Source of the DNA: Sphingomonas pokkalii
Lineage (GTDB): Bacteria > Pseudomonadota > Alphaproteobacteria > Sphingomonadales > Sphingomonadaceae
Assembly (NCBI RefSeq): GCF_003096275.1
Contig: NZ_QENQ01000001.1
Location: 2,957,565-3,021,564, forward strand
Length of the DNA stretch: 64,000 nucleotides
Reading direction: 5' to 3'
A program made the translations under genes and the position numbers. Under the pieces are notes generated by a model, which ran no database searches, was not told the DNA's origin, and saw only the letters and a list, made by a program, of their open reading frames with translations. Each line of letters starts with the position of its first letter. Within the stretch, counting starts at the first letter, position 1. Positions 34,995 through 44,039 of the stretch are shown here, in pieces.

Positions 34995-37169
34995 ATGTCG
35001 CGCGCGCTTCTGCTTGCCTCCGTGTTTCTTCCGCTTCTACCCGTCCAGGCGCTTGCCGATCCGAAGCCGGAAACGCCGGCGACGACATCTTCCGACGAGA
35101 GCGATCCGGCGCGGTCTGCGCCGCAGGAGCAGGGCCCGAACATCATCGTCTCTGCCCCCTATAGCCAGAGCGAGCAGGATGTTCTGTCCGGCACCTCGGT
35201 GGTGACGGGCGAGGAACTGACCCGCAACCTTCGCCCGACGATCGGCGAAACGCTGGCACGTCAGCCGGGTGTTTCGGCAAGCTCGTTCGGGCCCAGCGCT
35301 TCGCGTCCGATCCTGCGCGGCTTCCAGGGGGAACGCGTCCGCATCCTTACCGACGGCATCGGATCGATCGACGTATCGAACACCTCGGCCGATCACGCCG
35401 TCATCATCGATCCGCTGCTGGCCGAGCGCGTGGAAGTGCTGCGCGGCCCTTCCGCCCTGCTGTTCGGGTCGTCGGCGATGGGCGGTGTCGTCAATGTGAT
35501 CGACAGCCGCATCCCGCGCAGCGTGCCCGAGAAGGGCTACCGCCTGAACGGGATCGCGACCTATGGATCGGCGGCGAGCGAGCGCAGCGTGGGCGGCGCC
35601 GGCGATGTCGCGCTGGGTAACCGCATCGTGCTCCATGCCGATGGTTCGTACACCAAGTCGGATGACCTGAAGATCGGCGGCTATGCGCTGTCGGCAGCCA
35701 AGCGGCGCGAGGCGCTGGACAGCGCGGCACTGCCGGCGGACCCGGATGCGGCGGAGCCGATCGATTTCGCCGCCAATGCCCGTATTCGCGGCACATTGCC
35801 GAACAGCGCTTCGGAAACCTGGACGGCGGGGGCCGGTGCCTCGCTGATCACCGAGACCGGGATGCTCGGCCTCGCCTATAGCCATTATGACAGCCTGTAC
35901 GGCATCCCCGTGCGCTATGCGACGCAGCCTGGCCAGGGGCAGGAGGCGCCGCGGCTGAGCGTGGTGCAGAACCGCGTCGATCTGCGCGCCGAGGCGGAGA
36001 CCGGCGGCGGCTTTCTCCAGAAAGTGCGTTTCCGCGCCGGCTATGCCGCCTATCGCCACTTCGAGCTCGAGGAAGACGGCGCCGTCGGCACTGCATTCTA
36101 CAACAAGGGCCTGGAAGGGCGGCTGGAACTGATCCAGTCCGAGAAGGGGGCGTGGCGCGGGGCGAGCGGCGTCCAATATTTCAGCCGCAACTTCGACGTG
36201 CAGGGTGACGAAGCGTTCCTGCCGAAGAACCAGACCAGCCAGCTTGGCCTGTTCACCCTGCAGCAGCTCGATTTCGGGAAGCTGAAGGCCGAAGCGGGCG
36301 TGCGGTACGAATTTACCGACCTGTCCGCCGATACCGTGCTGGACGATGCCCGTTTCTTCCGCGGCAAGCGCCATTTCCAGGCGCTGTCGGGCTCGATCGG
36401 CGCCTCGTACGGCCTGAGCGATACGGTACGCATCGGCCTCAACGGATCGCACACCGAACGCGCGCCTTCGGCCGAGGAACTGTTTGCCAACGGTGCCCAT
36501 GCCGGCACCGAGGCCTATGAACTGGGCGATCCCGGCTTCCGCCTGGAAAAGAGCTGGGGCCTGGAGGCGACGTTGCACGCGCATGGCGACGGCTTCAGCT
36601 TCGATGCATCGGCCTATTACAACTGGTTCTCCAACTATATCAGCGACAACCAGACGACCCAGGCGGTGTGCCAGGCGGCGGCGGCGCCGAGCGGCCGGAC
36701 GGTCGACCTGCCGTGCTTCCAGTTCACCCAGCGCGATGCCCGCTATTACGGCTTCGAAGCCGAGGGGTCGGTCCGGTTGACGGAGATCGGCGGCTATCGG
36801 ATCAACCTCGATGCGCTGGGCGACTATGTCCACGCCAACATCGTCGATCAGGGCCCTGCGCCCCGCATCCCGGCGATGCGCGTGCTTGGCGGCATCGAGG
36901 CGCAGTCGGATCTGCTGACCGGCCGGCTGGAGGCCGAGCACGTCTTCAAGCAGGATCGCATCGCTGCGTTCGAAACGCCCACCGCCGCCTATACGATGGT
37001 GAACGCAACGGTGAGCGTGAAGCCGTTCCGCACCATGCCGGGCACCACGCTGATGGTGTCGGCGAACAATCTGTTCGACGTCGAGGCCCGGCGGGCGGCC
37101 AGCTATCTGAAGGACTTCGCGCCGCTGGCCGGGCGCGACATCCGCGTGACGCTGCGCCTCAGCCTGTAG
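34995..37169 (+). CDS. TonB-dependent outer-membrane receptor, ZnuD-like
   Basis: A 724-residue receptor. The signal peptide (MSRALLLASVFLPLLPVQALA) is followed by a TonB-box-like NIIVSAP near residue 50. The plug domain contains RPTIGETLARQPGVSASSFG, RPILRGFQGERVRILTDGIG and VEVLRGPSALLFGSSAMGG. A 22-strand barrel follows, ending LRLSL. The plug and GVQYFSRNFDVQGDEAFLP match the ZnuD group, which takes up zinc or haem. The His-rich loop of neisserial ZnuD is not seen, so the ligand is uncertain. The ATG at 34995 follows AAAGGGA. Confidence 0.88.
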   Translation: MSRALLLASVFLPLLPVQALADPKPETPATTSSDESDPARSAPQEQGPNIIVSAPYSQSEQDVLSGTSVVTGEELTRNLRPTIGETLARQPGVSASSFGPSASRPILRGFQGERVRILTDGIGSIDVSNTSADHAVIIDPLLAERVEVLRGPSALLFGSSAMGGVVNVIDSRIPRSVPEKGYRLNGIATYGSAASERSVGGAGDVALGNRIVLHADGSYTKSDDLKIGGYALSAAKRREALDSAALPADPDAAEPIDFAANARIRGTLPNSASETWTAGAGASLITETGMLGLAYSHYDSLYGIPVRYATQPGQGQEAPRLSVVQNRVDLRAEAETGGGFLQKVRFRAGYAAYRHFELEEDGAVGTAFYNKGLEGRLELIQSEKGAWRGASGVQYFSRNFDVQGDEAFLPKNQTSQLGLFTLQQLDFGKLKAEAGVRYEFTDLSADTVLDDARFFRGKRHFQALSGSIGASYGLSDTVRIGLNGSHTERAPSAEELFANGAHAGTEAYELGDPGFRLEKSWGLEATLHAHGDGFSFDASAYYNWFSNYISDNQTTQAVCQAAAAPSGRTVDLPCFQFTQRDARYYGFEAEGSVRLTEIGGYRINLDALGDYVHANIVDQGPAPRIPAMRVLGGIEAQSDLLTGRLEAEHVFKQDRIAAFETPTAAYTMVNATVSVKPFRTMPGTTLMVSANNLFDVEARRAASYLKDFAPLAGRDIRVTLRLSL

Positions 37170-38970
37170 GCGCGTCGAGCAGGTCGCCGATCGCCCCGGT
37201 AGGGCTTGCGGCGGGGATCGCGGCCATGGCGCCGCTGATCCGCGCCGGATCGATGGTCCGGGCGGGCTGGGTGAGCAGGTCGAAGGCCTGCGCACTCGGC
37301 AGCAGCTTGAATGCGCCGCCATAGCGGGCGCGCAGCGCCTGCAGCTTGTCTTCGCGGCCGAGCATCGCCAGCGCGACGGCGTGGCGCATCACAATCGCCT
37401 GGTTGGGCGCGTTCAGGGCGTTCGCGGCGGGCAGGCTGGCTTCGTTCTCGGTGACGAACGAGCCCCAGTCATGGGTCCGCCAGTGCATCTCGCTGCGCAC
37501 GCCGGCGGCGCCGGGGATGCCGTCCAGTGCGGCCATCGCCGCGGCTTCGCGACCCAGCTTGTACAGCGCGACGGCCTCGACGCGCTTGCGATCGAACCGC
37601 ATCAGGTCCGAATAGCTGGCCTGTTCGGTTGCGTGCAGCGTATCCAGCGCGCGGACCGGGTTGCCGGAGAGAATGAACAAGGTCGCGACGCGGACCGAGA
37701 GCGGCCCCTGCGCCACATCCTGCCGGCGCTGCGTCACCTGATATTGCAGCAGTTCGGCCGCGCGCGGGTACAGCCCCGCCGCTTCCAGCCGATCGGCCAG
37801 CCGCATCGCCAGCGCATCGCCTTCCGCGCCGGCGGGGGCCAGTTCTTTGTAATCCCAATAGAGGCCGGCGGCCTCCGGCAGCGGCGTACCGCTGTCGGGC
37901 GCGAGCATTTCGGCCAGCCAGGTGCGGATCTGCATCAGCATGGCGGCGGATTCGGTGCCGGGCTGGAAATAGCGGAACAGCGTGGCTGCGCTGCGCAGCG
38001 CGGTGCGGCGGTCCTTCAGCTCCGTCGCCAGCGCATATTCGAGTTGCAGCGCGCCCTTTTCCACCGGGCCGCCGCGCCAGCCATAGCGCAGCGCTTCCAG
38101 CCGCTTGATCGCTTCCGCAGGCGCGATGCGGTGCAGCTTCACGTCGCCCTGAATCCGGGCGAGTTCGGCTTCGGCCTTGATCTGCGGCGAACCGCTCAAT
38201 TCGGCGCGGGAAAGGCGGAACAGGCCGGCGGCGGGATCGCCCGAGGCGAGCAATGCCCGGCCGCGCAGCAGGTTGGCCGCTGGATCCTGCTCGCCGAACA
38301 GCTTCAGCCAGGCGAACACCGGGGTCGTCTGGCCGGCGGCAATGGCGCCGCGCGCAGCGGCGAGCGTGAAGGGTTTGCGCGCTTGCGGATCGCGGCCGTT
38401 GATGGCGGGGACGGCGCAGTTCACCTGTCGCGCTGCCGATATCTCATCTCCCAGCGCGGCGAGTGCCCGCAGCCGCCAGGCGCAGGCTTCGGCATTGCCT
38501 TCCAGCTCGGGCAACGAAAGTGCCTCGACGGCGGCGCGATCATGCCCGACCATCGTCAGCGCGGCGCCGGTCGCCAGCTGGAACGGCGCCACCAGTGCGA
38601 GATCCTCGTCGTCGGCGACCATGGTTTCCAGCACGCCCAGCGCCTCGGCGCCCATGCCGCGGCGGATCAGCGACCCGGCATAGCGCCAACGCGCCAGCTG
38701 GCGGGTGTCGGGGGTGGCGTTGATCAGGCCGGCCCATGCCTCTTCGTCACTCAGTTCCGGCCAGTCGCGGCTGCTGGTGATCGTCGGCATCTGCGCCAGG
38801 GTGGCGGCGAACGGGGGCAGGGCGGGCGGGCCGGCGGGCAGTGCCTCGGCAGCGGGCTCGGCAGGCGCGGCCGGGGCGGCGTGGGTATCCGCATGGGGCT
38901 GCTCCACCGGCTCGTTCGGTGGCGCAGCCGCCGTGCTCGCAAGAAGGGCTAGAATCAGAACGCGACGCAT
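37159..38970 (-). CDS. Secreted helical-repeat protein, unknown function
   Basis: A 603-residue protein. A short hydrophobic leader (MRRVLILALLASTAAA) and a Pro/Ala-rich stretch (residues 17-55) come first. Then a long Ala/Leu-rich array of helix pairs typical of tetratricopeptide-like repeats follows (WRYAGSLIRRGMGAEALGVL, LLRGRALLASGDPAAGLFRL, AVALYKLGREAAAMAALDGI). It probably acts in the periplasm. It overlaps the convergent TonB gene by 11 nt and shares ATGA with a small membrane protein upstream. It lies between flagellar blocks, but a motility role is only inferred. Confidence 0.75.
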   Translation of the reverse strand: MRRVLILALLASTAAAPPNEPVEQPHADTHAAPAAPAEPAAEALPAGPPALPPFAATLAQMPTITSSRDWPELSDEEAWAGLINATPDTRQLARWRYAGSLIRRGMGAEALGVLETMVADDEDLALVAPFQLATGAALTMVGHDRAAVEALSLPELEGNAEACAWRLRALAALGDEISAARQVNCAVPAINGRDPQARKPFTLAAARGAIAAGQTTPVFAWLKLFGEQDPAANLLRGRALLASGDPAAGLFRLSRAELSGSPQIKAEAELARIQGDVKLHRIAPAEAIKRLEALRYGWRGGPVEKGALQLEYALATELKDRRTALRSAATLFRYFQPGTESAAMLMQIRTWLAEMLAPDSGTPLPEAAGLYWDYKELAPAGAEGDALAMRLADRLEAAGLYPRAAELLQYQVTQRRQDVAQGPLSVRVATLFILSGNPVRALDTLHATEQASYSDLMRFDRKRVEAVALYKLGREAAAMAALDGIPGAAGVRSEMHWRTHDWGSFVTENEASLPAANALNAPNQAIVMRHAVALAMLGREDKLQALRARYGGAFKLLPSAQAFDLLTQPARTIDPARISGAMAAIPAASPTGAIGDLLDAPTG

Positions 38971-39209
38971 CAATGGCTCCCCACAACCAGCATCGTCACC
39001 AGCGCGCCGCCGGCACCGCATCCCGCCAGGAACAGCAGCGCAGGAACGATCGGCAGACCCTTGGGCGCATCGGCCTCGACCGCCGCTGCCTTGGCGGCTG
39101 CGGCTTGCTGCGCCGGCGTACGGGCGGCATTCGCCGCAACCGCGTTGCCGCGATTGGCAGCCGCGTCGCTGACGACACGCATCCGGGCTGGTCGTTGATC
39201 GTGGCTCAT
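38970..39209 (-). CDS. Small single-helix membrane protein
   Basis: A 79-residue protein with a basic, Ala-rich N-terminal half (MSHDQRPARMRVVSDAAANR) and one C-terminal membrane helix (LPIVPALLFLAGCGAGGALV). It is tail-anchored in form. Its stop overlaps the ATG of the helical-repeat gene, so the two probably work together. No family recognised. Confidence 0.65.
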   Translation of the reverse strand: MSHDQRPARMRVVSDAAANRGNAVAANAARTPAQQAAAAKAAAVEADAPKGLPIVPALLFLAGCGAGGALVTMLVVGSH

Positions 39210-39297
39210 TTGGATTCCGTTAAGTGCTTGTCCCTTATTTATAGGACGTCTGCGGCCCGCCCGGCGCGCCGCACCATGCATGGACGGGAGATTTTCT

Positions 39298-39720
39298 GTG
39301 ATCGGCACGCGGAAGCTGGCGAAGCTTTTTCTGGTGGCGGCGGCGCTTTCGCCGGTCCCTGCCGGGCGTGCGCTCGCTTCGGGCGGCGGGGGCGGCGGCG
39401 GTGCTGCCGGCCTGCACCTGCTGGCGATGGATCCGATCGCGGTACCGATCATCGATGCCGATCGGGTGAGCGGCACGCTGAACTTCAAGCTGGTGGTGGA
39501 AGCGGCCGATGCCGAAGCCGCCCAGCGCCTGACCGCGAAGCTGCCGGCGCTGCGGATGGCGGCAATCGCCGGCGGCCTGGAATTTGCGCGGCTCGACGCC
39601 TCGGCGCTCCGTGCCGTGAACGTCGCCGATCTCGACAAGGCGCTTACCGGTGCGATCAAGGATGTCGAGCCGGGCGTAGCGCGCGTGCTCATCGTGGAAG
39701 TCGGCGCGTCGCAGAGCTGA
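39298..39720 (+). CDS. Secreted FliL-like domain protein
   Basis: About 140 residues with a signal peptide (IGTRKLAKLFLVAAALSPVP-AGRALA), a glycine run, and one domain. The domain (MDPIAVPIIDADRVSGTLNF, AAQRLTAKLPALRMAAI, LDKALTGAIKDVEPGVARVL) follows the strand-helix-strand pattern of the periplasmic part of FliL. The GTG at 39298 has GGGAG 7 nt upstream and gives the better signal peptide; an ATG at 39280 is the alternative. It lies between flagellar blocks. The FliL likeness is by eye only. Confidence 0.6.
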   Translation: MIGTRKLAKLFLVAAALSPVPAGRALASGGGGGGGAAGLHLLAMDPIAVPIIDADRVSGTLNFKLVVEAADAEAAQRLTAKLPALRMAAIAGGLEFARLDASALRAVNVADLDKALTGAIKDVEPGVARVLIVEVGASQS

Positions 39721-39831
39721 ACGCGGCTGCGGCCCCGGCCGATGCCGGCGCCGCGCGCTTGCTTCGCCTGTTCCAAGACACCGTTTAAGGATTTGGCGGC
39801 GGCGCGTTCCCCAACGGCCGCCGCGCGAGAT

Positions 39832-40389
39832 TCAGCCCGGTTTGCGGCCTGGCATGGCCGGGCCGGCCACGGCGGGCGCCGCGAGCTGGCGGCCCGCATT
39901 CTTGCGGGCAAGCGCCATGCTGAGCGCGGCTGCGCCCTTGGGCGACATCGCGGCAAGGATCGCGCCGGTGGAGGTCGCACGCATCCGCTGTGCCACCTTC
40001 ATCTGCACTTCCATGTCCAGCTGCTCGAACACGAGGGCAGCCTTGGCAGGCTTCATCGCCTGATAGATGCGGGCGAGATCGTCGAACTGCGCCTCGGCAG
40101 GCGAGGAGGCACCCGGCGCGCCCGGCGCGGCCGATGCTTCCTTCTGCCGTGCCTCAAGATCGGCCTGCAGCCGGCTTTCGGCGGCCTTGGTCGCCTGTTC
40201 GCGCAGGTCGAGCGCGCGCTGGCGCTTCGCCGCATCGGCGTCCCGGGCGTTAAGATCGCGCTGGATCGAATTGCCCAGCCTGGTACTGGCGGTGCCGTCC
40301 TGATCGCCGGTGGCGATGCTGGCGGCATTGGCAACCGCCGCGATGGCCGAGGCCGCCGCCATCATCAGCAGCAGGGAAGGGCGCGCCAT
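39832..40389 (-). CDS. motE: MotE-like flagellar motility protein
   Basis: A 185-residue protein with a signal peptide or anchor (MARPSLLLMMAAASAIAAVA), a long charged coiled coil (residues about 40-95), and the MgtE-N/MotE-type domain LARIYQAMKPAKAALVFEQL, ARMRATSTGAILAAMSPKGA. In Sinorhizobium MotE stabilises the motor protein MotC in the periplasm. It is the last gene of fliL-fliM-DUF6468-motE, overlapping its neighbour by one base. Confidence 0.85.
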   Translation of the reverse strand: MARPSLLLMMAAASAIAAVANAASIATGDQDGTASTRLGNSIQRDLNARDADAAKRQRALDLREQATKAAESRLQADLEARQKEASAAPGAPGASSPAEAQFDDLARIYQAMKPAKAALVFEQLDMEVQMKVAQRMRATSTGAILAAMSPKGAAALSMALARKNAGRQLAAPAVAGPAMPGRKPG

Positions 40390-40817
40390 TATGCCGCTTC
40401 CCGCGTGATATCGCCGGCCAGCCGCGCGGCGACCGCTTCCGCGTTCGCTTCGGCCGCGGCTTCATGGTCGGCCGCGGCGCTTTCGCCATCGCTGCGCAGC
40501 GCATTGGCCAGGCTGACCGCGGAAACGATGCGCTCGCAGGCGGAATCGGCGATGCCGATCATGTCGGACAGCTCGTCGCGCAGATCGCGGGCCTGTTCCA
40601 CCAGCCGGGCATGCCGTGCGCAGTCGGTGCCGAGCGTGGACTTCATGTCCGACAGCACGGCGCGCGCCTGGACGGTGGCGTTGTCGAGCGCCTTCACCAC
40701 ATCGGTAAGCGCACCATCCTTCACGGCGCGCAGGCTGCGCATCATCCGCAGGCTCTGTACCAGCACGGCGATGCACAGGATGATCGTCAGCACATTGGCG
40801 GATAACGCGACAGTCAT
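40389..40817 (-). CDS. DUF6468-like flagellar-cluster protein
   Basis: A 142-residue protein with one N-terminal membrane helix (ALSANVLTIILCIAVLVQSL) and a helical cytoplasmic part (RAVKDGALTDVVKALDNATV, RDLRDELSDMIGIADSACER). Genes of this form follow fliM in other alphaproteobacteria and are annotated DUF6468; the function is unknown. The ATG at 40817 overlaps the fliM stop (ATGA). It is coupled to motE. Confidence 0.75.
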   Translation of the reverse strand: MTVALSANVLTIILCIAVLVQSLRMMRSLRAVKDGALTDVVKALDNATVQARAVLSDMKSTLGTDCARHARLVEQARDLRDELSDMIGIADSACERIVSAVSLANALRSDGESAAADHEAAAEANAEAVAARLAGDITREAA

Positions 40818-41833
40818 ACTATCTTCTTCCTTGAGCGGGAAACATCGTTGACGAGGCGCACGGCGACGCGGCCGCTGCGCTGGCCGATCTGGGCCTGGGC
40901 GAGCTTGATGTCGCCACACGCGACATCGAGCGGATCGTCCGGGCTGTTGTTGAAGGCGATCGTCTGCCCCACCTGCAGCTCTTCGAGCTCGGCCAGCGGC
41001 ACCGCCTTCTCGCCGAGCAGCACGTTCACGGTGACGTTGGTCTTGCGCACCTCGGAGGCCATGTGCGCCTCCCAGATGCTGTCACGGCCGCTCTTTTCGC
41101 CCATGAAGCGTTGCAGCAGCTTGTGGCGCACCGGCTCCAGCGTGGCATAGGGAAACACCAGCGTGAAGCAGCCGCCGCGCCCGTCCATATCGACCCGGAA
41201 GGTGGCGATCGCGCAGATGTTGGACGTGGCCGCGATCGCGGCGAAGCGCGGGTTGGTCTCGATGCGTTCGAGGCGCATCGAAATCGGCTCGATCGGGAGG
41301 AACGCCTCACCGAAATCGCGCAGCGCCGTTTCCAGCACGCGTGAGACCAGCGAGGTTTCGATCGGCGTGAAGCCGCGGCCGTCGATCATCGTCGGGGAAT
41401 TGCCGCCGCGACCGCCGAGCAAGGCGTCGACCACCGAATAGATCAGCCCCGATTCCACCGTGATCAGGCCGTAGCTTTCCCATTCGGTGACCTTGAACAC
41501 GCCGACCATGGCGGGAAGCAGCACCCGGTTCATGAACTCGCCGAAGCGGGCCGAGGTGACTTCTTCCAGGCTGACGTCGATCGCGTCGGAGGTCATGTTC
41601 CGCATCGAGCTGGCGAAGCTGCGGACCACGCGGTCGCACACCACTTCCAGCATCGGCAGCCGTTCGTGGCTGATGACCTTCGATTCCAGAACGGCGCGCA
41701 GGCCCTTCTTCTTCGCGACCGGCTCGCCGCCGCCGAACAGCGCGTCGATGTCTGCCTGCGCGAAATTGCCGATATCGTCGCCGAACGGGGCGGCGGGCGG
41801 ATCGGGCAGGTCGAAATCGTCGAGATCGATCAT
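40814..41833 (-). CDS. fliM: Flagellar motor switch protein FliM
   Basis: A 339-residue C-ring protein. The N-terminal ADIDALFGG is a variant of the CheY-P-binding segment. The middle GxxG-type region has YSVVDALLGGRGG, and the C-terminal SPOA domain has VNVLLGEKAVPLAELEELQVGQTIAF. It sets the rotation sense together with FliG and FliN. Four-base overlap with fliL. Confidence 0.95.
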   Translation of the reverse strand: MIDLDDFDLPDPPAAPFGDDIGNFAQADIDALFGGGEPVAKKKGLRAVLESKVISHERLPMLEVVCDRVVRSFASSMRNMTSDAIDVSLEEVTSARFGEFMNRVLLPAMVGVFKVTEWESYGLITVESGLIYSVVDALLGGRGGNSPTMIDGRGFTPIETSLVSRVLETALRDFGEAFLPIEPISMRLERIETNPRFAAIAATSNICAIATFRVDMDGRGGCFTLVFPYATLEPVRHKLLQRFMGEKSGRDSIWEAHMASEVRKTNVTVNVLLGEKAVPLAELEELQVGQTIAFNNSPDDPLDVACGDIKLAQAQIGQRSGRVAVRLVNDVSRSRKKIV

Positions 41834-42378
41834 TGCTGAATCAGATCCTGAATGAGGACTTCCTTCACCATGCCGGGCCCCAGGGTCCGCGTGGCGCGCA
41901 CCATCAGTTCCTCCTTCAGGCGGAACACGGCGGCCGAACCGTTCAGATCCTCCGGGCGCAGCTCGCGCAGGAAGGGTTGATAGGCATCGAGCAGGAGGGG
42001 AAGCTTCTCCTTCAGCGCGGCATCGGTTGTCTTGGGGCCGGGCACGAGCATCAGGTGCAGCTTCAGGAAATGGGCGGTTCCGTCGGGCGAACGGAGGTTC
42101 ACCGAAAGCGGCGGGATATCGACGAACTTTTCGCCCTTGCCCTCGCCGCCTTCCGCGCCGCCATGGCCTTCGGCTTCGCCCGACGCTGCCGCGGCTTCCT
42201 CGCCATGGCCTTCCTCGGCCTTGGCTTCGGTCTTGCCGCCGCCCATGAACATGGCCGCGCCGCCGCCGCCCAGCGTCAGCGCGGCAACCGTCGCCGCGCC
42301 GATGATGATCAGCTTCTTTTTCTTGTTGGGCGCCGGGCTCGCAGGCGCACTCTTATCTTCGACGATTTCCGCCGACAT
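41830..42378 (-). CDS. fliL: Flagellar basal-body-associated protein FliL
   Basis: A 182-residue protein. It has a Lys-rich start (APNKKKKLII), one membrane helix (residues about 24-48, with a glycine stretch), a Glu/Gly/His-rich linker, and a periplasmic domain (FVDIPPLSVNLRSPDGTAHF, LKLHLMLVPG) ending VKEVLIQDLIQQ. It supports the stator near the motor. It is first gene of its operon and divergent from flgF; the shared promoter region is described separately. Confidence 0.93.
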   Translation of the reverse strand: MSAEIVEDKSAPASPAPNKKKKLIIIGAATVAALTLGGGGAAMFMGGGKTEAKAEEGHGEEAAAASGEAEGHGGAEGGEGKGEKFVDIPPLSVNLRSPDGTAHFLKLHLMLVPGPKTTDAALKEKLPLLLDAYQPFLRELRPEDLNGSAAVFRLKEELMVRATRTLGPGMVKEVLIQDLIQQ

Positions 42379-42433
42379 ATCCCTGGACCTTCCCGATTTA
42401 TCGGCCGCAGCGTCCGCACGCCCGATTTCCCTC

Positions 42434-42465
42434 TATTATAGGACCATCACCCGGCAATTTCTGCC
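42434..42465. promoter_or_regulatory. Divergent fliL/flgF promoter with ftr-like palindrome
   Basis: On the minus strand a perfect TATAAT lies at 42440-42435 inside the symmetric CTATTATAG. The palindrome-like CCGGCAATTTCTGCC (42451-42465) is centred 19 bp upstream of the -10, covering the -35 position for fliL. No sigma-54 TGGCAC-N5-TTGC is present. The same CCTCTATTATAG occurs upstream of fliG. Confidence 0.55.
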
Positions 42466-42493
42466 TAGTGACACTTTTTCGAAGGACGGTCCG

Positions 42494-43234
42494 GTGGACA
42501 TCTCTTCCTATGTGCTTCTCAGCCAGGAACAGGCGCTCAGGCGCCGGCTCGACATCGTGTCGAACAACATCGCCAATATGAACACGGTGGGTTTCAAACG
42601 CGAACAGCCCGTGTTCCGCGAATATGTGGAGCAGACGGATTCCGCGGTGAAGCCGGCCAAGCAGACTTCGTTCGTGCTCGACTACGGCGCGGTGCATGAT
42701 GTCTCCAACGGCGCGTTCCAGCCCACCGGCAATCCGCTGGACGTGATGATCGATGGTCCGGGCTATCTGGCGGTGCAGGCGGGCGACGGCAGCACCGCCT
42801 ATACGCGCGCGGGCTTCGTCAAGGTGCTGGAGAGCGGCGAACTCGCCACCGCCGGTGGCCAGATGATCCTGGGCGCGGGGGGCAAGCCGATCAAGGTACC
42901 ACCCGAGGAAACCGGCAAGCTGAGCGTGACCGCCGACGGATCGGTGATGGGCTCGAACGGGCCGCTCGGTCGCATCGCGGTTACCGTGTTCGACAATGAA
43001 GGCGTGGTCGACCCGCGCGGAGACGGCATGTTCACCGCCAGCGGCGGTCGCGAACTCGCGGCAAACGAAACCAAGCTGGTGAGCGGCGGCGTCGAGGGAT
43101 CGAACGTCAACGCGATCGTCGAGACCACCGACATGATCCAGATCCTGCGCGCCTATCAGACGAGCCAGAGCCTTTCGAACTCGATGTCCGACATGCGCAA
43201 GAACGCGATCGACAAGCTCGGCCGGGTCGGCTGA
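42494..43234 (+). CDS. flgF: Flagellar proximal rod protein FlgF
   Basis: A 246-residue rod protein. The N-terminal LDIVSNNIANMNTVGFKREQ, the middle GPGYLAVQAGDGSTAYTRAG, and the C-terminal VEGSNVNAIVETTDMIQILR and AYQTSQSLSNSMSDM are typical. The start is a GTG at 42494 with GAAGGA upstream, giving MDISSYVLLSQE. It is first gene of flgF-flgG-flgA-flgH. Confidence 0.95.
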   Translation: MDISSYVLLSQEQALRRRLDIVSNNIANMNTVGFKREQPVFREYVEQTDSAVKPAKQTSFVLDYGAVHDVSNGAFQPTGNPLDVMIDGPGYLAVQAGDGSTAYTRAGFVKVLESGELATAGGQMILGAGGKPIKVPPEETGKLSVTADGSVMGSNGPLGRIAVTVFDNEGVVDPRGDGMFTASGGRELAANETKLVSGGVEGSNVNAIVETTDMIQILRAYQTSQSLSNSMSDMRKNAIDKLGRVG

Positions 43235-43256
43235 TTTTCACGAAGGGAATTTCCGT

Positions 43257-44039
43257 ATGCGTTCACTTTCCATTGCGGGCACCGGGATGCTCGCGCAGCA
43301 GACCAACGTCGATGTCATCTCGAACAACATCGCGAACATGAACACGACCGCGTTCAAGAAGCAGCGCGCCGAATTCCAGGACCTGCTCTACCAGCAGGTT
43401 TCGCGGCCGGGTTCGTCCACCGGCGGCGATACCAAGGTGCCCTCCGGCATCCAGATCGGCGCGGGCGTGAAGACCGGCGGCGTCTATCGCATCAACGAAC
43501 AGGGTGCGCTCACGCAGACCAGCAATCCCTATGACATGGCGATCCAGGGCCGCGGCTATTTCCAGGTGACGATGCCCGATGGCACCACCTCCTATACGCG
43601 CGACGGGACCTTCCAGATTTCCGACCAGGGCGAACTGGTCACGCAGGATGGCTATCCGGTGCAACCGGGCATCACGCTGCCGCAGGGTGCGCTGAGCTTC
43701 AGCGTCTCCAAGACCGGCCTGGTGGAAGTCACCGTGGCCGGCAATACCCAGCCGCAGCAGCTGGGCCAGCTCCAGCTTGCGACCTTCATGAACGAATCCG
43801 GGCTGGAAGCGCGGGGCGGCAACCTCTTCGTCGAAACCGCCGGATCGGGCCAGCCGACCGTCGGTTCGCCTGGCGATCCCGGTATCGGCACGCTGACCCA
43901 GGGCTTCATCGAAGCGTCGAACGTCAACCCGGTATCGGAAATCACGGCGCTGATCACCGCGCAGCGCGCCTATGAAATGAACAGCCGCGTGGTGAAGACG
44001 GCAGACGAAATGCTGGCGACGACCAGCCAGCTGCGCTGA
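43257..44039 (+). CDS. flgG: Flagellar distal rod protein FlgG
   Basis: A 260-residue rod protein with MRSLSIAGTGMLAQQTNVDV at the N-terminus and EASNVNPVSEITALITAQRA, YEMNSRVVKTADEML at the C-terminus; the length is standard. NMNTTAFKKQRAEFQDLLYQ is the FlgG-specific stretch. It starts 22 nt after flgF and overlaps flgA by one base. Confidence 0.96.
   Translation: MRSLSIAGTGMLAQQTNVDVISNNIANMNTTAFKKQRAEFQDLLYQQVSRPGSSTGGDTKVPSGIQIGAGVKTGGVYRINEQGALTQTSNPYDMAIQGRGYFQVTMPDGTTSYTRDGTFQISDQGELVTQDGYPVQPGITLPQGALSFSVSKTGLVEVTVAGNTQPQQLGQLQLATFMNESGLEARGGNLFVETAGSGQPTVGSPGDPGIGTLTQGFIEASNVNPVSEITALITAQRAYEMNSRVVKTADEMLATTSQLR

Noticed and set aside
35037..37322. 761-residue minus-strand frame
   Set aside because: It is the antisense of the TonB receptor.
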